A DNA stretch of 64,000 nt from Arion vulgaris (lineage: Eukaryota > Mollusca > Gastropoda > Stylommatophora > Arionidae): NCBI GenBank assembly GCA_020796225.1, contig CM036753.1, positions 64,698,865-64,762,864 on the forward strand, written 5' to 3'. The notes beneath the pieces were generated by a model, which was given only the letters and a program-made list of their open reading frames with translations, was not told the origin of the DNA and searched no databases. Within the stretch, counting starts at the first letter, position 1. Every line of letters begins with the position of its first letter. The position numbers were made by a program, and so were the translations under genes. This document shows, piece by piece, positions 55,535 to 64,000 of the stretch.

Positions 55535-56130
55535 TGTAAAAAATAATGAACATAAGATGGGACGAATTCAGGAGAATTGATGAAAGCAGAGAAATATAGT
55601 TTTTAAACTAAATTACGAATTTTCATTTCAAATATTGTATCAATCCTAACATATGAAAAACAGAAGTAAAGATATAGAAAGTAAGTTGAATGCATTTGAA
55701 AAAAAAATGTCTGCGAAAAATAATGAACATAAAATGGGACGAATTCAGGAAAGTGACATAATCAGAGAAATGTCTGGTCAACCACTAGTAACAACTGTTA
55801 TAAGAGGGAAAAGATGGAGATTCGTTGGGCATATTTCAGAAAAAAACTATCAAAGAATACCAAAGAAGGCATTGAAGTAGGAGACAAAGTGTTCAGGATA
55901 GAAAGGTCGCGCTAGGGAAACCCTGAAAGGAACGTTGCTGAAAGAGACAAAAATATTGGAAGTAATTCCATGGAAGAGATTCAGTGAGTTGCCCAGTATA
56001 CAGCGGTTTACAGATATTACTTGCAGGCCATATGTAACGTATAACGGTAGGAAAGGAATATATATTTATATCCTTTCAAAATTCGCTATAATTGTTGAAC
56101 ATGATAACATAATTTAATTGTCTTCCCATG
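55535..56130 (+). pseudogene. LINE C-terminal domain with internal duplication
   Basis: KMGRIQESDIIREMSGQPLV, GKRWRFVGHISE and IPWKRFSELPSIQRFTDI, with a GRARE-P-K basic segment between, match the order of an RTE-like LINE C-terminal region. About 60 bp around AATAATGAACATAAGATGGG occur twice (55540-55600 and 55715-55775), so part of the LINE is duplicated. The last block (ACTTGCAGGCCATATGTAAC) matches 58560-58745. Stops and a shift break it. Confidence 0.62.
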
Positions 56131-56224
56131 ATCATGACTCTTACGGCGGTTATATTAGGAACTCTGCCTTCTAATCCTTTATAAGAAAAACGTCTACATT
56201 AATATATAATATTATTTTTGGCAA

Positions 56225-56465
56225 AATTATGTTGCGAAGTGATAAAGCTGTTTGCTCTGCGTTTCGAAAGTCGCATGTTCGAATCCACACAGTACATTAT
56301 GTTCACGAGTGCAATTTTTAAGTGATGCTTATAATTGTTAAAGTGTCCATGCTTTGTGCAATATTCTGGGCCAGGTAACGTGCTATTTCTGCAAAGATTA
56401 ACCAAGCCATATGTGGAAACACGATGCAATAAAGTCAATCCTTCACCTTAAACCCACTTCCATTT
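56225..56465 (+). repeat. tRNA-derived SINE, family C, copy 6
   Basis: The head GAAGTGATAAAGCTGTTTGC and B box GCATGTTCGAATCCACAC are followed by CTTTGTGCAATATTCTGGG, CCATATGTGGAAACACGATG and CAATAAAGTCAATCCTTC. Confidence 0.78.
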
Positions 56466-56711
56466 TTTTTCTTCATAATATCAATATTTACAGAAATAGA
56501 CAAACCATATATTTTCGCAGAATTTATTTATTGGCATTTTCATCTGATCATTTAATACCGATCTGCACTACGATGACATTACGGGAACTTATTTATCACG
56601 AAGAAATGCAAGCTTCAATGCAAACGCAATGCAATGAAGTAAGAATTTATTAAAATCAGAGATATGTATTATAGATCTGTTCTAAATATATTCAACAACA
56701 TTAAAAACCGC
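56466..56711. other. Unassigned sequence
   Basis: Nothing supported. Confidence 0.45.
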
Positions 56712-56970
56712 CCGTGTGAAGTCAGGGCCCGCAAGGGAAGCAAAGGATAGTAACACTGCGAGCTACAATGCATGTCGTAAGAGGTGACTGGTGTAGGTTC
56801 TAGGAAAGCTACCAAGGTAAATAAAAAGCATCACAGAAATCAGATGTTCTGGCCTACTTGTAGGCGCATAACTGGCATAACGTACAATTGCTATTAAGGC
56901 TCAGATCACATACAAATTCCACAGAGTGGTTAACAAGGGGTCGATATGGACCGTTCGAAGAAGAAGATAG
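56712..56970 (+). repeat. SINE family A copy, full length with GAA tail
   Basis: CCCGTGTGAAGTCAGGGCCC, GAGCTACAATGCATGTCGTA, CTACTTGTAGGCGCATAACT and GGTCGATATGGACCGTTCG lead into GAAGAAGAAGA at the 3' end. Confidence 0.85.
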
Positions 56971-57479
56971 TGTTAAAAACATTTGAACATAGCAAACAAA
57001 ACCAAAGAAAACATAAATACAAATGATACACCCAGTGTAGGGAAATATAGTCAAGAACATGTTTTAATACCGTGTGGGTGTTTTTTTGGGGAAATCGGTG
57101 CAATGTTTCTCGTTTCTCTTGATCAATCGCACAGAATGAGTGACGTGGTCAATTTCACGTTGGTTGTCGTTTTCCTAAATGCTAATCTTGTACCCAATTT
57201 AGGTTGGGTTCCTGAAAGTTGTTGCTGTCGGAAGAACAGAAGAAGGCCGGTAATATATGTAAACAATCGCAACTATTTATTCAAGAGTCCCAGATTGACA
57301 GAAGCTCGTCTAGACAAACGATGTTAGAAAAATAGATCACGAATAAACAGCAAGAGATATAAATTATACATAAGGGGTCGCAGACAGCGAAGCTGATGAC
57401 ACGCTCTGCTAGTGATAACGCGTCGTAGATTTTCCGACTTCGAGGCCAGCTTGGGGCAAAGATTCGCGAAGTGCATACA
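56971..57479. other. Mostly unassigned; SINE family F piece at 57115-57190
   Basis: CGCACAGAATGAGTGACGTG and GGTCAATTTCACGTTGG match family F. The 114-codon plus frame 56983-57327 spans this piece and has no motif. Confidence 0.4.
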
Positions 57480-57620
57480 GCACGCAGGTGGACTACAGAA
57501 AACACTGATCCTTTAATTGGAGATCTAAATTACAGCTACCTCTGAGATCGAAGTAAGACTCGCCTGAATGGCGAGGGACACTGGTAATAAATATTCACGC
57601 AAAAATAAGTCAGATATGTC
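57480..57620. repeat. Dispersed repeat, family G, copy 3
   Basis: GGTGGACTACAGAAAACACT, GATCCTTTAATTGGAGATCT and CGCCTGAATGGCGAGGGACA match 8.16-8.30 kb. Confidence 0.6.
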
Positions 57621-57824
57621 GTATTAGACACAATGGTTACGGCTGAATTAATAGGGTCAAACAAAAACAATATTATACTTAAGGTCCTAGTTATGAATGT
57701 TTTCGTTATAAAAATCACCACAATTATGATTGCGCGATTGTTTTCTACAATAAATTTGATCACCATAAGTCCTCGTCGTACACTAAACAAGGGACAAAAC
57801 AATTTAACTCAATTTGATCATGTG

Positions 57825-58300
57825 TTTATTGATTGATTGATAGGACAATCATCATTGCACTTCGGTAAGTAATCATGTGTGCTTCGATCACTTTCTTACA
57901 CAGGAAGATCTCAGTTGCAGTGCACCAACTCCGTAGCACCGGTGATGGTCCCCGATGTAATTTTGAAGATGAAGATATTCTTGAAGGGTTTTGTTTTTTA
58001 TCTTTTCTAGTAAATTTTACTCAGACAGTGGCTTTCCAGCTTGCTCTTCTTGGTTTTGAACTGCCAATGGTTCTTTTACGAGCTCAGATTGAACACGGGA
58101 CCTACGTTTTGTCGTCCGTCTCCGATATTACTAGGAACTCGATCACTGAGATCGGGGATCTCTGGAAAAATATCCAGAAAAGCTTTAAGAGGGAACAAAC
58201 CAGGTACATTTGTCACGAGAGACGAGCACCTAGCGTGTACGCCACAGAGATACCCGCATTTGATCTTGTTTCTTTCTTTCTACCTCAAACATAGTTCTAG
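57825..58300 (-). repeat. SINE family B, long copy
   Basis: In antisense: TATTGATTGATTGATAGGAC (short-repeat tail), CATCATTGCACTTCGGTAAG, ACTCCGTAGCACCGGTGAT, AATTTTACTCAGACAGTGGC and ACTGAGATCGGGGATCTCTG. All landmarks of 3475-3905 occur in reverse order. A 139-codon plus frame (57875-58294) runs through the whole SINE and is not a gene. Confidence 0.75.
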
Positions 58301-58559
58301 GCATGTCTTTCAACTCTACTTCCGTATCAACCAGATAGTTATGATAAATTGATAAATTTGGGTTTTACTGTCTCTGTTTTTATAGCTGGTTGCTTTTGTA
58401 TAATGTGGGCTTGTCAGCCCCACTACCTGCCTTTCGTATCCACATTTTACAACTTTATTTTTAGGACACAGTTATTCTATTCTTAGCTATCCCGAAAACA
58501 ACAGGGGACAGTAACATTATCGACAATATAATCAATATGGAACAGAATGTTCTATAACC

Positions 58560-58745
58560 GTTGACAGGATGCCACAGGGAAACATAATACAGAACTTTAC
58601 TGAGAGAGACAAGAGAAATCGAACTTAAATCTATAGTAGAATTAAAGCGAGTTGCCCATTGTGTGGTGGTATGGAGAAATTACTTGCAGACTCTATGTAA
58701 CGTATAACGATGATACGAGAGAAACATAATACAAATAATAATAGT
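58560..58745 (+). pseudogene. LINE 3' end, same family as 55.5-56.1 kb
   Basis: RTLLRETREIELKSIVELKR and VVVWRNYLQTLCNV lead to a tail rich in AATAAT. This matches the ETK-ILEVIPWKRFSEL ... YVTYNG end of the neighbouring copy. Only the final 50 residues remain. Confidence 0.6.
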
Positions 58746-59119
58746 AGAGATTGCAGATAAAACAATGCCTAGAAGGGCTTGAAAACACTACAAATCATTT
58801 TGAAATGAGACCAACGCCACAATGAAGTAGAAAGACATCGATAGCAAACAGGGTTCAACTAGTGCAAAGAGTACCACAACAATTATTATCATGATAATTT
58901 CCCATTTCATAGAACCAAGAAGAAGGTTAGACGGAGAAGCTGGATGAACAAAAACAAGGGCAGGCGGAAAAGCTCGATGGTAAAAAACCAGTTCTTAAAC
59001 TTTGGAGGAGATAGGAGATAAGAGATAGGAGATAGGAGATAGGAGGATAGAGGAAACTGAAAGCTGGTAAAACAACGTTATGAAGAGCATACAGACAAAC
59101 ATACCCTAAGGAAGACACA
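58746..59119. other. Unassigned; short GGAGATA repeat
   Basis: GATAGGAGATAGGAGATAGG occupies about 59008-59046. The flanking sequence has no supported feature. Confidence 0.5.
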
Positions 59120-59330
59120 GTCGAGTATCACTAGACATGCACCTGAGTGGAACCCGCAAGGAAAACGAAAAAGAGGAAGCTCTAAACAGATTTGGAAACA
59201 AGTTTCTTGAGGAACTGACGAGTGCTCAATTGTCTTGAGAAACCATAAAGAGAACATCTAGAGACATCTAGAAGAGTGGCGTACAACTGTTGAGGCCCTA
59301 TGCTCCACGAGGAGTGGAGAGGAATAAGTC
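59120..59330 (+). pseudogene. LINE C-terminal end
   Basis: PEWNPQGKRKRGSSKQIW and, at the end, EEWRTTVEALCSTRSGEE are the conserved C-terminal signatures of an RTE-like LINE (QGKRKRGRPKxTW ... W...V.ALCS.R..EE). Two stops interrupt the linker. This is the cleanest example of this subtype in the window. Confidence 0.72.
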
Positions 59331-59734
59331 ATACAGACAAACACAAAGATAATATTTAATGAAGATGAAAACATGTTACCATGCAAACAGACAGCGGATC
59401 ACTTTGCAGACTCCATTTCTGAAGATATCAACTTTGAAGATAACTCAAAGTGACACATTGAATATATTGATAATATTCCAATCAAACAAAAAGAAAACAC
59501 GAAGCATGATATTTTTACAAAATACAACAGACTAACTGGATATTTCCACAATAATACTTTGTCAATCAAAGATGTAAGATTCACTGAGTGTCACAAAAAT
59601 AACAAATATACAACTGTAGAGAAAACGTATCTTTAAAAAAAATATTAAACTCAAATCGAAACAGTATAAAATGTAAAATGTAAAATTTGAAGAAAAATAA
59701 AAACATTCGTCATTACTGCCTGTAATACTGTTTA
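59331..59734. other. Unassigned sequence
   Basis: Nothing supported. Confidence 0.5.
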
Positions 59735-59935
59735 TTAGGGCGGTGTAGAATAGGGGGACATATGCCTGTGGAATTTAATGACCACATGGTTAGTACAGTC
59801 GCAGCGAAACAGTTCAAGTTATGGTCTTCTTTATGCCCTGGACAAAATAAAACTCATTGGTTTTATCGGGGATTGAACCATTGTCTCCACATTGAGCCCC
59901 GCCCTAATCTATTCGGCCAGACGCTGCATATCTTT
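59735..59935 (-). repeat. tRNA-derived SINE, family D, copy 2
   Basis: Minus strand: TCTGGCCGAATAGATTAGGG (A-box region), GGTTCAATCCCCGATAAAAC (B box), AACTGTTTCGCTGCGACTGT and CACCGCCCTAATAAACAG. The B box is better preserved than in copy 1. Confidence 0.75.
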
Positions 59936-59965
59936 ATTTTTTTTTATTAATAACAAAACGGAAAA

Positions 59966-60531
59966 AATGAATGTAATGAGAACGAGGAATAATATCTGAA
60001 TGTAATGAGAACAAGGAAAAATTTATCTGAATGTAATGAAAGGAAGTATTATCTGAATGTATGAGAAGAAGGAAGAATTATCTGAATGTATGAGAAAGGA
60101 AGAATTATCTGAATGTAATGAGAAAAAAGAATATCTGATGTAATAGAAGAAGAATTATCTGAATGTTAAACAAAAGAATTTCGGAATGTAATGTAAAGAA
60201 GGAAGAATTATCGTATGAATGAGAAAAAAAATTACTGAATTATGGAAGGGAAGTTATAAGAATGAATGAGAAGAAGGAAGAATTATCTGAATGTAATGAG
60301 AGATAAGAATTATCTGAATGTAATGAGAGAAGAAAATTTTCCGTGATGTATGATGAAGGAAGATTATCTGAATTAAAATTGGAATAATTATCTAATGTAT
60401 GAAGAAGGAAGAATTATCTGAATTGAGAAGAAGGAAGAATTATCTGATGAATGAAAGAAGGAAAAATTATCTGAATGTAATGAAAGAAGGAATTATTGAA
60501 TGTATGAGAAGAAGGAAGAATTATCTGAATG
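59966..60531. repeat. 30-bp minisatellite, about 19 copies, degraded
   Basis: The intended unit is GAATGTAATGAGAAGAAGGA plus AGAATTATCT. Both edges are fair, while the interior (60060-60420) has many one- and two-base losses. Confidence 0.92.
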
Positions 60532-60989
60532 TTTAGCTTCGATATTAGATCTATATTTTAATAATAATATAAATATCAAAATATATTTATTTCTTAATTT
60601 AAACAACAAAATTGGCATGCTTTTTCTAAAGGATGTATTTACGTCGTCTTGCTGTGTTCCTTTATGGGGAAGGTGAAGAGTGGATAAAATTAATTTGTTG
60701 CTTTGTCAAAATATATTTTTTCCGTGATTTGATTGGCTTATTCATTCAAATTGGACATAATATTAAGTTCTTACAGCAACGGACACATTTTTTTAAGGGA
60801 AGCGCGATGGATGAAATTGTATTGGAACACTTTTTTAAGTAAGCGATGTTTGCGAGAAATTGACAATTTCATTTGTTCCAGATTACTTTCTTTATACAGT
60901 ATATCATTTTGTTTTATTCATTCTAATCAAAGTCGCGCCAGCAAAATTATATTCGGAAAGATGATAGAAGGCAAGTTTTCATATTTCTT
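60532..60989. other. Unassigned sequence
   Basis: Overlapping plus frames at 60633-60996 have no recognisable motif. Confidence 0.45.
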
Positions 60990-61236
60990 CTCTTGACTTC
61001 GAACTCTCCATATCAGCTACCTCTTAAACCACTCTTTGTGATTTATATGTGATCTGAGCTACAAGCGATTGTATGTTGTGCCAGTTATGCGCCTGCAAGA
61101 TGCACATCCGATTTCTGCGATGCTATTTATTTACAAGGGGTAGCTTCCTACTTCAGTAGCCTTTACGACATGCATTGTAAGTTGCAGTGTTACTATTTTT
61201 TGCTCACATTGCGGGACCAGGTAACACATGGGCGAG
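60990..61236 (-). repeat. SINE family A copy
   Basis: Antisense: CTTCTCTTGACTTCGAACTC, ACCACTCTTTGTGATTTATA, CCAGTTATGCGCCTGCAAG, TTTACGACATGCATTGTAAG and TTTTTTGCTCACATTGCGGG. Two short internal deletions. Confidence 0.8.
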
Positions 61237-61610
61237 TTAAATTATGAAATACAGGAAAATTAGAGGGGTTTCAAATATGGTAGAGGCACAATGGGCCCTG
61301 TTTGTGATCCTGTCATACCATAGTAGATGGAGTATCCGGTGCAGGCATCTATTGATTAATGTCTGTCTCTTTGTGATGTTCCCCTTAGTTTTTCTCCCTG
61401 TCTCCGCTCCATATAGAAGAACAGTCTGGAAATTTGAGTTAAATAACATTACTTTTCGAGAAATAAAGAATATATATTGCAAATCTACAGACCTGTTTTA
61501 TAGATTACACCAAGCCACCCAATTGATGACATCTTTAACGCAAATTTCTGTATCAATTTGTTTTCTTATGTATACCCTTTCATAATTATTCTAATGACGC
61601 TTGAAGTCAA
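61237..61610 (-). pseudogene. LINE reverse transcriptase, thumb fragment
   Basis: On the minus strand NSNFQTVLLYGAETGRKTKG and TLINRCLHRILHLLWYDRIT match the xVLLYGxETWRxTKx...INxCLRxILxIxWxDxIxN core of many non-LTR elements. The Trp after GAET is Gly here. Upstream on the same strand, DTEICVKDVINWVAWCNL-type sequence is likely part of it but diverged. A plus frame over the same bases (61244-61585) is its shadow. Confidence 0.72.
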
Positions 61611-61674
61611 GGAAAAATAAAGAAACCCTTTTAAATAAACTCAATATATATTGAGAAATACGATGTTAGGCCAG

Positions 61675-61895
61675 TATTTGTCATTGACTGTGTCACACGA
61701 TGGGTTATGTTGTCAAAGTCACGCCTGCCGTTTTTGCTTCCAAGTACTTTTCAGGTAACAACTTTTAAGGCTGGGTCGACCTGCGAGCCATTACGGTGGG
61801 AAAAATATTACGCCCACTGTGGAATTGAACCTGGATGGTGCGACTAAGAAGCAAGTTTACTAACAACTTGGCTATTGTGGCTCTCTAATACATGA
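61675..61895 (-). repeat. tRNA-derived SINE, family F, copy 2
   Basis: Minus strand: ATAGCCAAGTTGTTAGTAAA (A-box region), CCAGGTTCAATTCCACAG (B box), TAATATTTTTCCCACCGTAA and a GACAACATAACCCATCGTGT end. Confidence 0.65.
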
Positions 61896-62842
61896 CCAAA
61901 ATATTGACTTTTTTGTCAGCAATCTTCTGTATTTGTTTCTTTCCTTAAAAATAATTGCTTTTATACTAATGCTACGGGGTCAAAGGCGCAGTCGTAGGGA
62001 CAACGTCGCGCCAGGTTTAGTGAGGTGGCACCAATCAATAATCTATCACACCTCTAGGTTTCTGACTCTGGGAACAGTCAGCGGATCCTGTTTGGCTAAG
62101 CGGGTAGGGATCGAGGGACAGGTACTTTGATATAAGTAGTGGTGCAGACCCAGTTACGTTTGATGAGATCTGCTTGCAACACAGGTGAACAGAATCCCAT
62201 GGTGACTATTTCTGCACGTCTCTACCGGCCGATGAGAAAATTGAATAATTAAAGGCGAATCGTAAGAACAGACAAGGTACGATTCGTTACGAGGCACGTT
62301 CCTCCAAAAATAGTCGCACCAAACTTGCCAGCTCGGCAAGAATCGTCGAAAAATATGCAACGTATCGTGACGACACCAGGGAAGATTTCAGTAAACTCCG
62401 TATCAGAGGCCAAGCGCAGATACATTTATTGGGTAACGTTGGAGGAGCGCAAATCCTTAAGTTGCGATCTTGCGCGTAACAGAACTGCCATCACTGGGAC
62501 AACCAGGCAAGGTACAGTTTCGCAAACAACTAACATCCCCGGAAGAACTGGGTTGGGTGATGTTGCCGGGAGCAAAATTTTCATTTGCGTTGCTAGCGCC
62601 GATTGAAACGAAATCTAAAATAGATGTGCCCAGATCCAGTCTAGTGTTTCCCGGTGACATTGAAAAAGGAAAGTAGACATTGCAAATTTCCAAGTGCCGA
62701 CACGCGATCCAAAACGGCTGAGAACACTCATATTCTGGAAAAAAATTCAGTGGATAAGAAAGTAAGGCTGATAATTTAAAGTTTGACTGGTACAAAGCCA
62801 AACATTGGCGATGGGGGTTACTTTTTGGATGGCGTTTATCCT
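61896..62842. other. GC-richer patch, unassigned
   Basis: Between about 61970 and 62720 the composition rises clearly above the flanks. Open frames of 114 codons (62457-62801, minus) and 93 or 68 codons (62325-62606, 62470-62676, plus) overlap. None has a motif I recognise. It may be another decayed mobile element. Confidence 0.4.
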
Positions 62843-63065
62843 ACTCGAGTAAGATGATGACCAAATGGCAAACCCATCCGTCCCACAGTTTAGGGAAAGC
62901 TACCCTAGTTAATAAAAAGCGTTGCAAGAGATCGGATGTGCTGGTCTAGGCACTCATAGGCGCATAACTCGCACAGCGTACAATCGCTTTAAGGCTCAGA
63001 TCACTTAGAAACCACAAAGAGTAGTTTAATAAGTGGTCGATATGGAGCGTTCGCAGAAGAAGATG
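62843..63065 (+). repeat. SINE family A copy
   Basis: TAGGGAAAGCTACCCTAGTT, TAAAAAGCGTTGCAAGAGAT, AGGCGCATAACTCGCACAGC and GTGGTCGATATGGAGCGTTC lead into a GCAGAAGAAGATG tail. Confidence 0.82.
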
Positions 63066-63089
63066 AATACTGACGCTACTAATTTAATG

Positions 63090-63540
63090 ACAGGCTTGTC
63101 GTGATTCTTTACCATTCTCTCAACTCTTGGGCCTTCGTCGCCTCTGTAGCGAGGACGATGATTTTCTCGATAGAGCTACGAGATGCTGGATTTATTACCC
63201 CAACAGGTGTTGTTCTGTAAACTTTCGGGAAATAAGAAGCGCCAAAGCAAACCAGTGATCAGATATAAGTGTATTTACAAGGTCTCAATGACGACTTACT
63301 CTATTGGTGCCAACAAATGCGAAAACTTCGCTGGTGATCCGAATTATGTGCAAAAAACAGCGTTACGCATAGGGGCACAATCTTTTGAAGAGAAACGCAG
63401 GGATGAGCTTGAACGCAAAAGAAACAAGCGTGCACATTCAGAAGTTGTCACAGTAACACATTTGTCTACCGAAAGATATCTGTCAGTCTTCACTACATCA
63501 AATAGTATAAACAGTTGTATACCAAATTTTCCAACTTAAA
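63090..63540 (+). pseudogene. LINE C-terminal domain, last 118 codons open
   Basis: From 63183 one open frame reads LLPQQVLFCKLSGNKKRQSK, then RYKCIYKVSMTTYS and QSFEEKRRDELERKRNKRA, closing in CIPNFPT. The family pattern is LPKxVLFGELxxGKRxxGxPxLRYKDxxK...W...A.DR..W......G...FEEKRRxxLExKRxxRK, and this follows it closely. The A.DR..WR motif is diverged (GDPNYVQKT). The upstream 90 bp contain a decayed GHVxRM-like region in another frame. Only this end is present, so the copy is dead, but its last part has stayed open longer than any other LINE piece here. Confidence 0.75.
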
Positions 63541-64000
63541 TACGATTTGGTTCTTCTGTCTATTGATTAGATCTCAAGTAGAAAGGACAAATAAATTATT
63601 GTTGCTGCTGCCCTTGTCGATCTCTGTCTCATGCAAAATTGGATAACGATTTTGATAGCTGACACCTTTGCTGATGTCTCTCTCAAGTAGAATGAACTAT
63701 CAGAATAGGTTGCTGTTAACTCTGCTGATCTCTCCTATGTAGAATAGATTAACGAATTAGCTCTAATCTCTTTATTTTACTATCTTCTAGATTCTACAAA
63801 GTATGACCTAAACTTGAAGGTTATACTTCTATCAGCCTAATCCTTCTATCTTCCTCTCTGACTGAGTGAATGTAGAGTTCTTTTTGTGACTGACTAACTA
63901 TAACTTGGGACTGTTCCCTTGTTTCTTCTGGGACTGCTCTGTCTGACTCTACCGCTATATATCTATATATATATATATCCGTGCTAAATGACAATTTCTC
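63541..64000. other. Unassigned; weak pyrimidine-rich repeats
   Basis: About 63600-63780 shows loosely repeated GCTGATCTCTC and AGTAGAAT words at around 60-bp spacing. The end has (TA)n at 63957-63978. No gene. Confidence 0.45.

Noticed and set aside
57875..58294. 139-codon plus-strand frame
   Set aside because: It lies within a SINE B copy whose relatives at 3.5-3.9 kb do not keep the frame.
61244..61585. 113-codon plus-strand frame
   Set aside because: It is antisense to a recognisable LINE thumb fragment.
62457..62801. 114-codon minus-strand frame as a gene
   Set aside because: No motif, overlapping plus frames of similar length, and no gene context; left as an unassigned patch.

Overview
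The window looks like non-coding, repeat-saturated genomic DNA from a multicellular animal. Evidence: many tRNA-derived SINEs, several LINE reverse-transcriptase fragments, two Penelope-like elements with a GIY-YIG endonuclease end, a Tc1/mariner-type element with a TA target duplication, two hAT-type transposase remnants, and at least fifteen unrelated minisatellite or satellite arrays. I found no convincing host protein gene, rRNA or functional tRNA. A lophotrochozoan such as a mollusc would fit this mix, but that is inference; nothing in the window proves the taxon.

Layout. 0-9 kb: SINEs, LINE 3' ends on both strands, a 38-bp minisatellite and a hAT-type (GTF2IRD2-like) remnant on the minus strand. 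9.2-11.6 kb: a 25-bp AT-rich satellite with a 225-bp higher-order repeat. 12-18.7 kb: more minisatellites, a hAT C-terminal remnant (15.3-16.0 kb) and a Penelope-like copy (16.4-17.1 kb). 18.7-22.5 kb: a cluster of RTE-like LINE fragments. 22.6-24.2 kb: 17-bp and 15-bp arrays. 24.9-26.2 kb: SINE copies, one split by a LINE 3' end. 26.33-28.51 kb: a full-length, decayed Tc1/mariner-superfamily element. 29.95-30.47 kb: a second Penelope-like copy with a target-site duplication. 30.9-34.3 kb: a 3.4-kb polypurine 27-bp array. 34.4-35.0 kb: an unrecognised GC-richer coding remnant. 35-43 kb: many SINEs and a 59-bp minisatellite split by an RTE-like LINE.

43.5-50.8 kb is poor-quality sequence. Homopolymers lengthen progressively, and from about 47.5 kb almost every base sits in a run. 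This looks like an assembly or polishing artefact; SINE copies can still be read in its first half. 50.8-64 kb returns to normal sequence with a small TA-flanked MITE, six LINE fragments, more SINEs and a degraded 30-bp array.

The parts do not act as a gene system. They are layers of selfish DNA: SINEs probably mobilised by co-resident LINEs (one SINE family and one LINE family both end in GAA repeats), nested insertions that give relative ages, and tandem arrays whose interiors carry many apparent indel errors.
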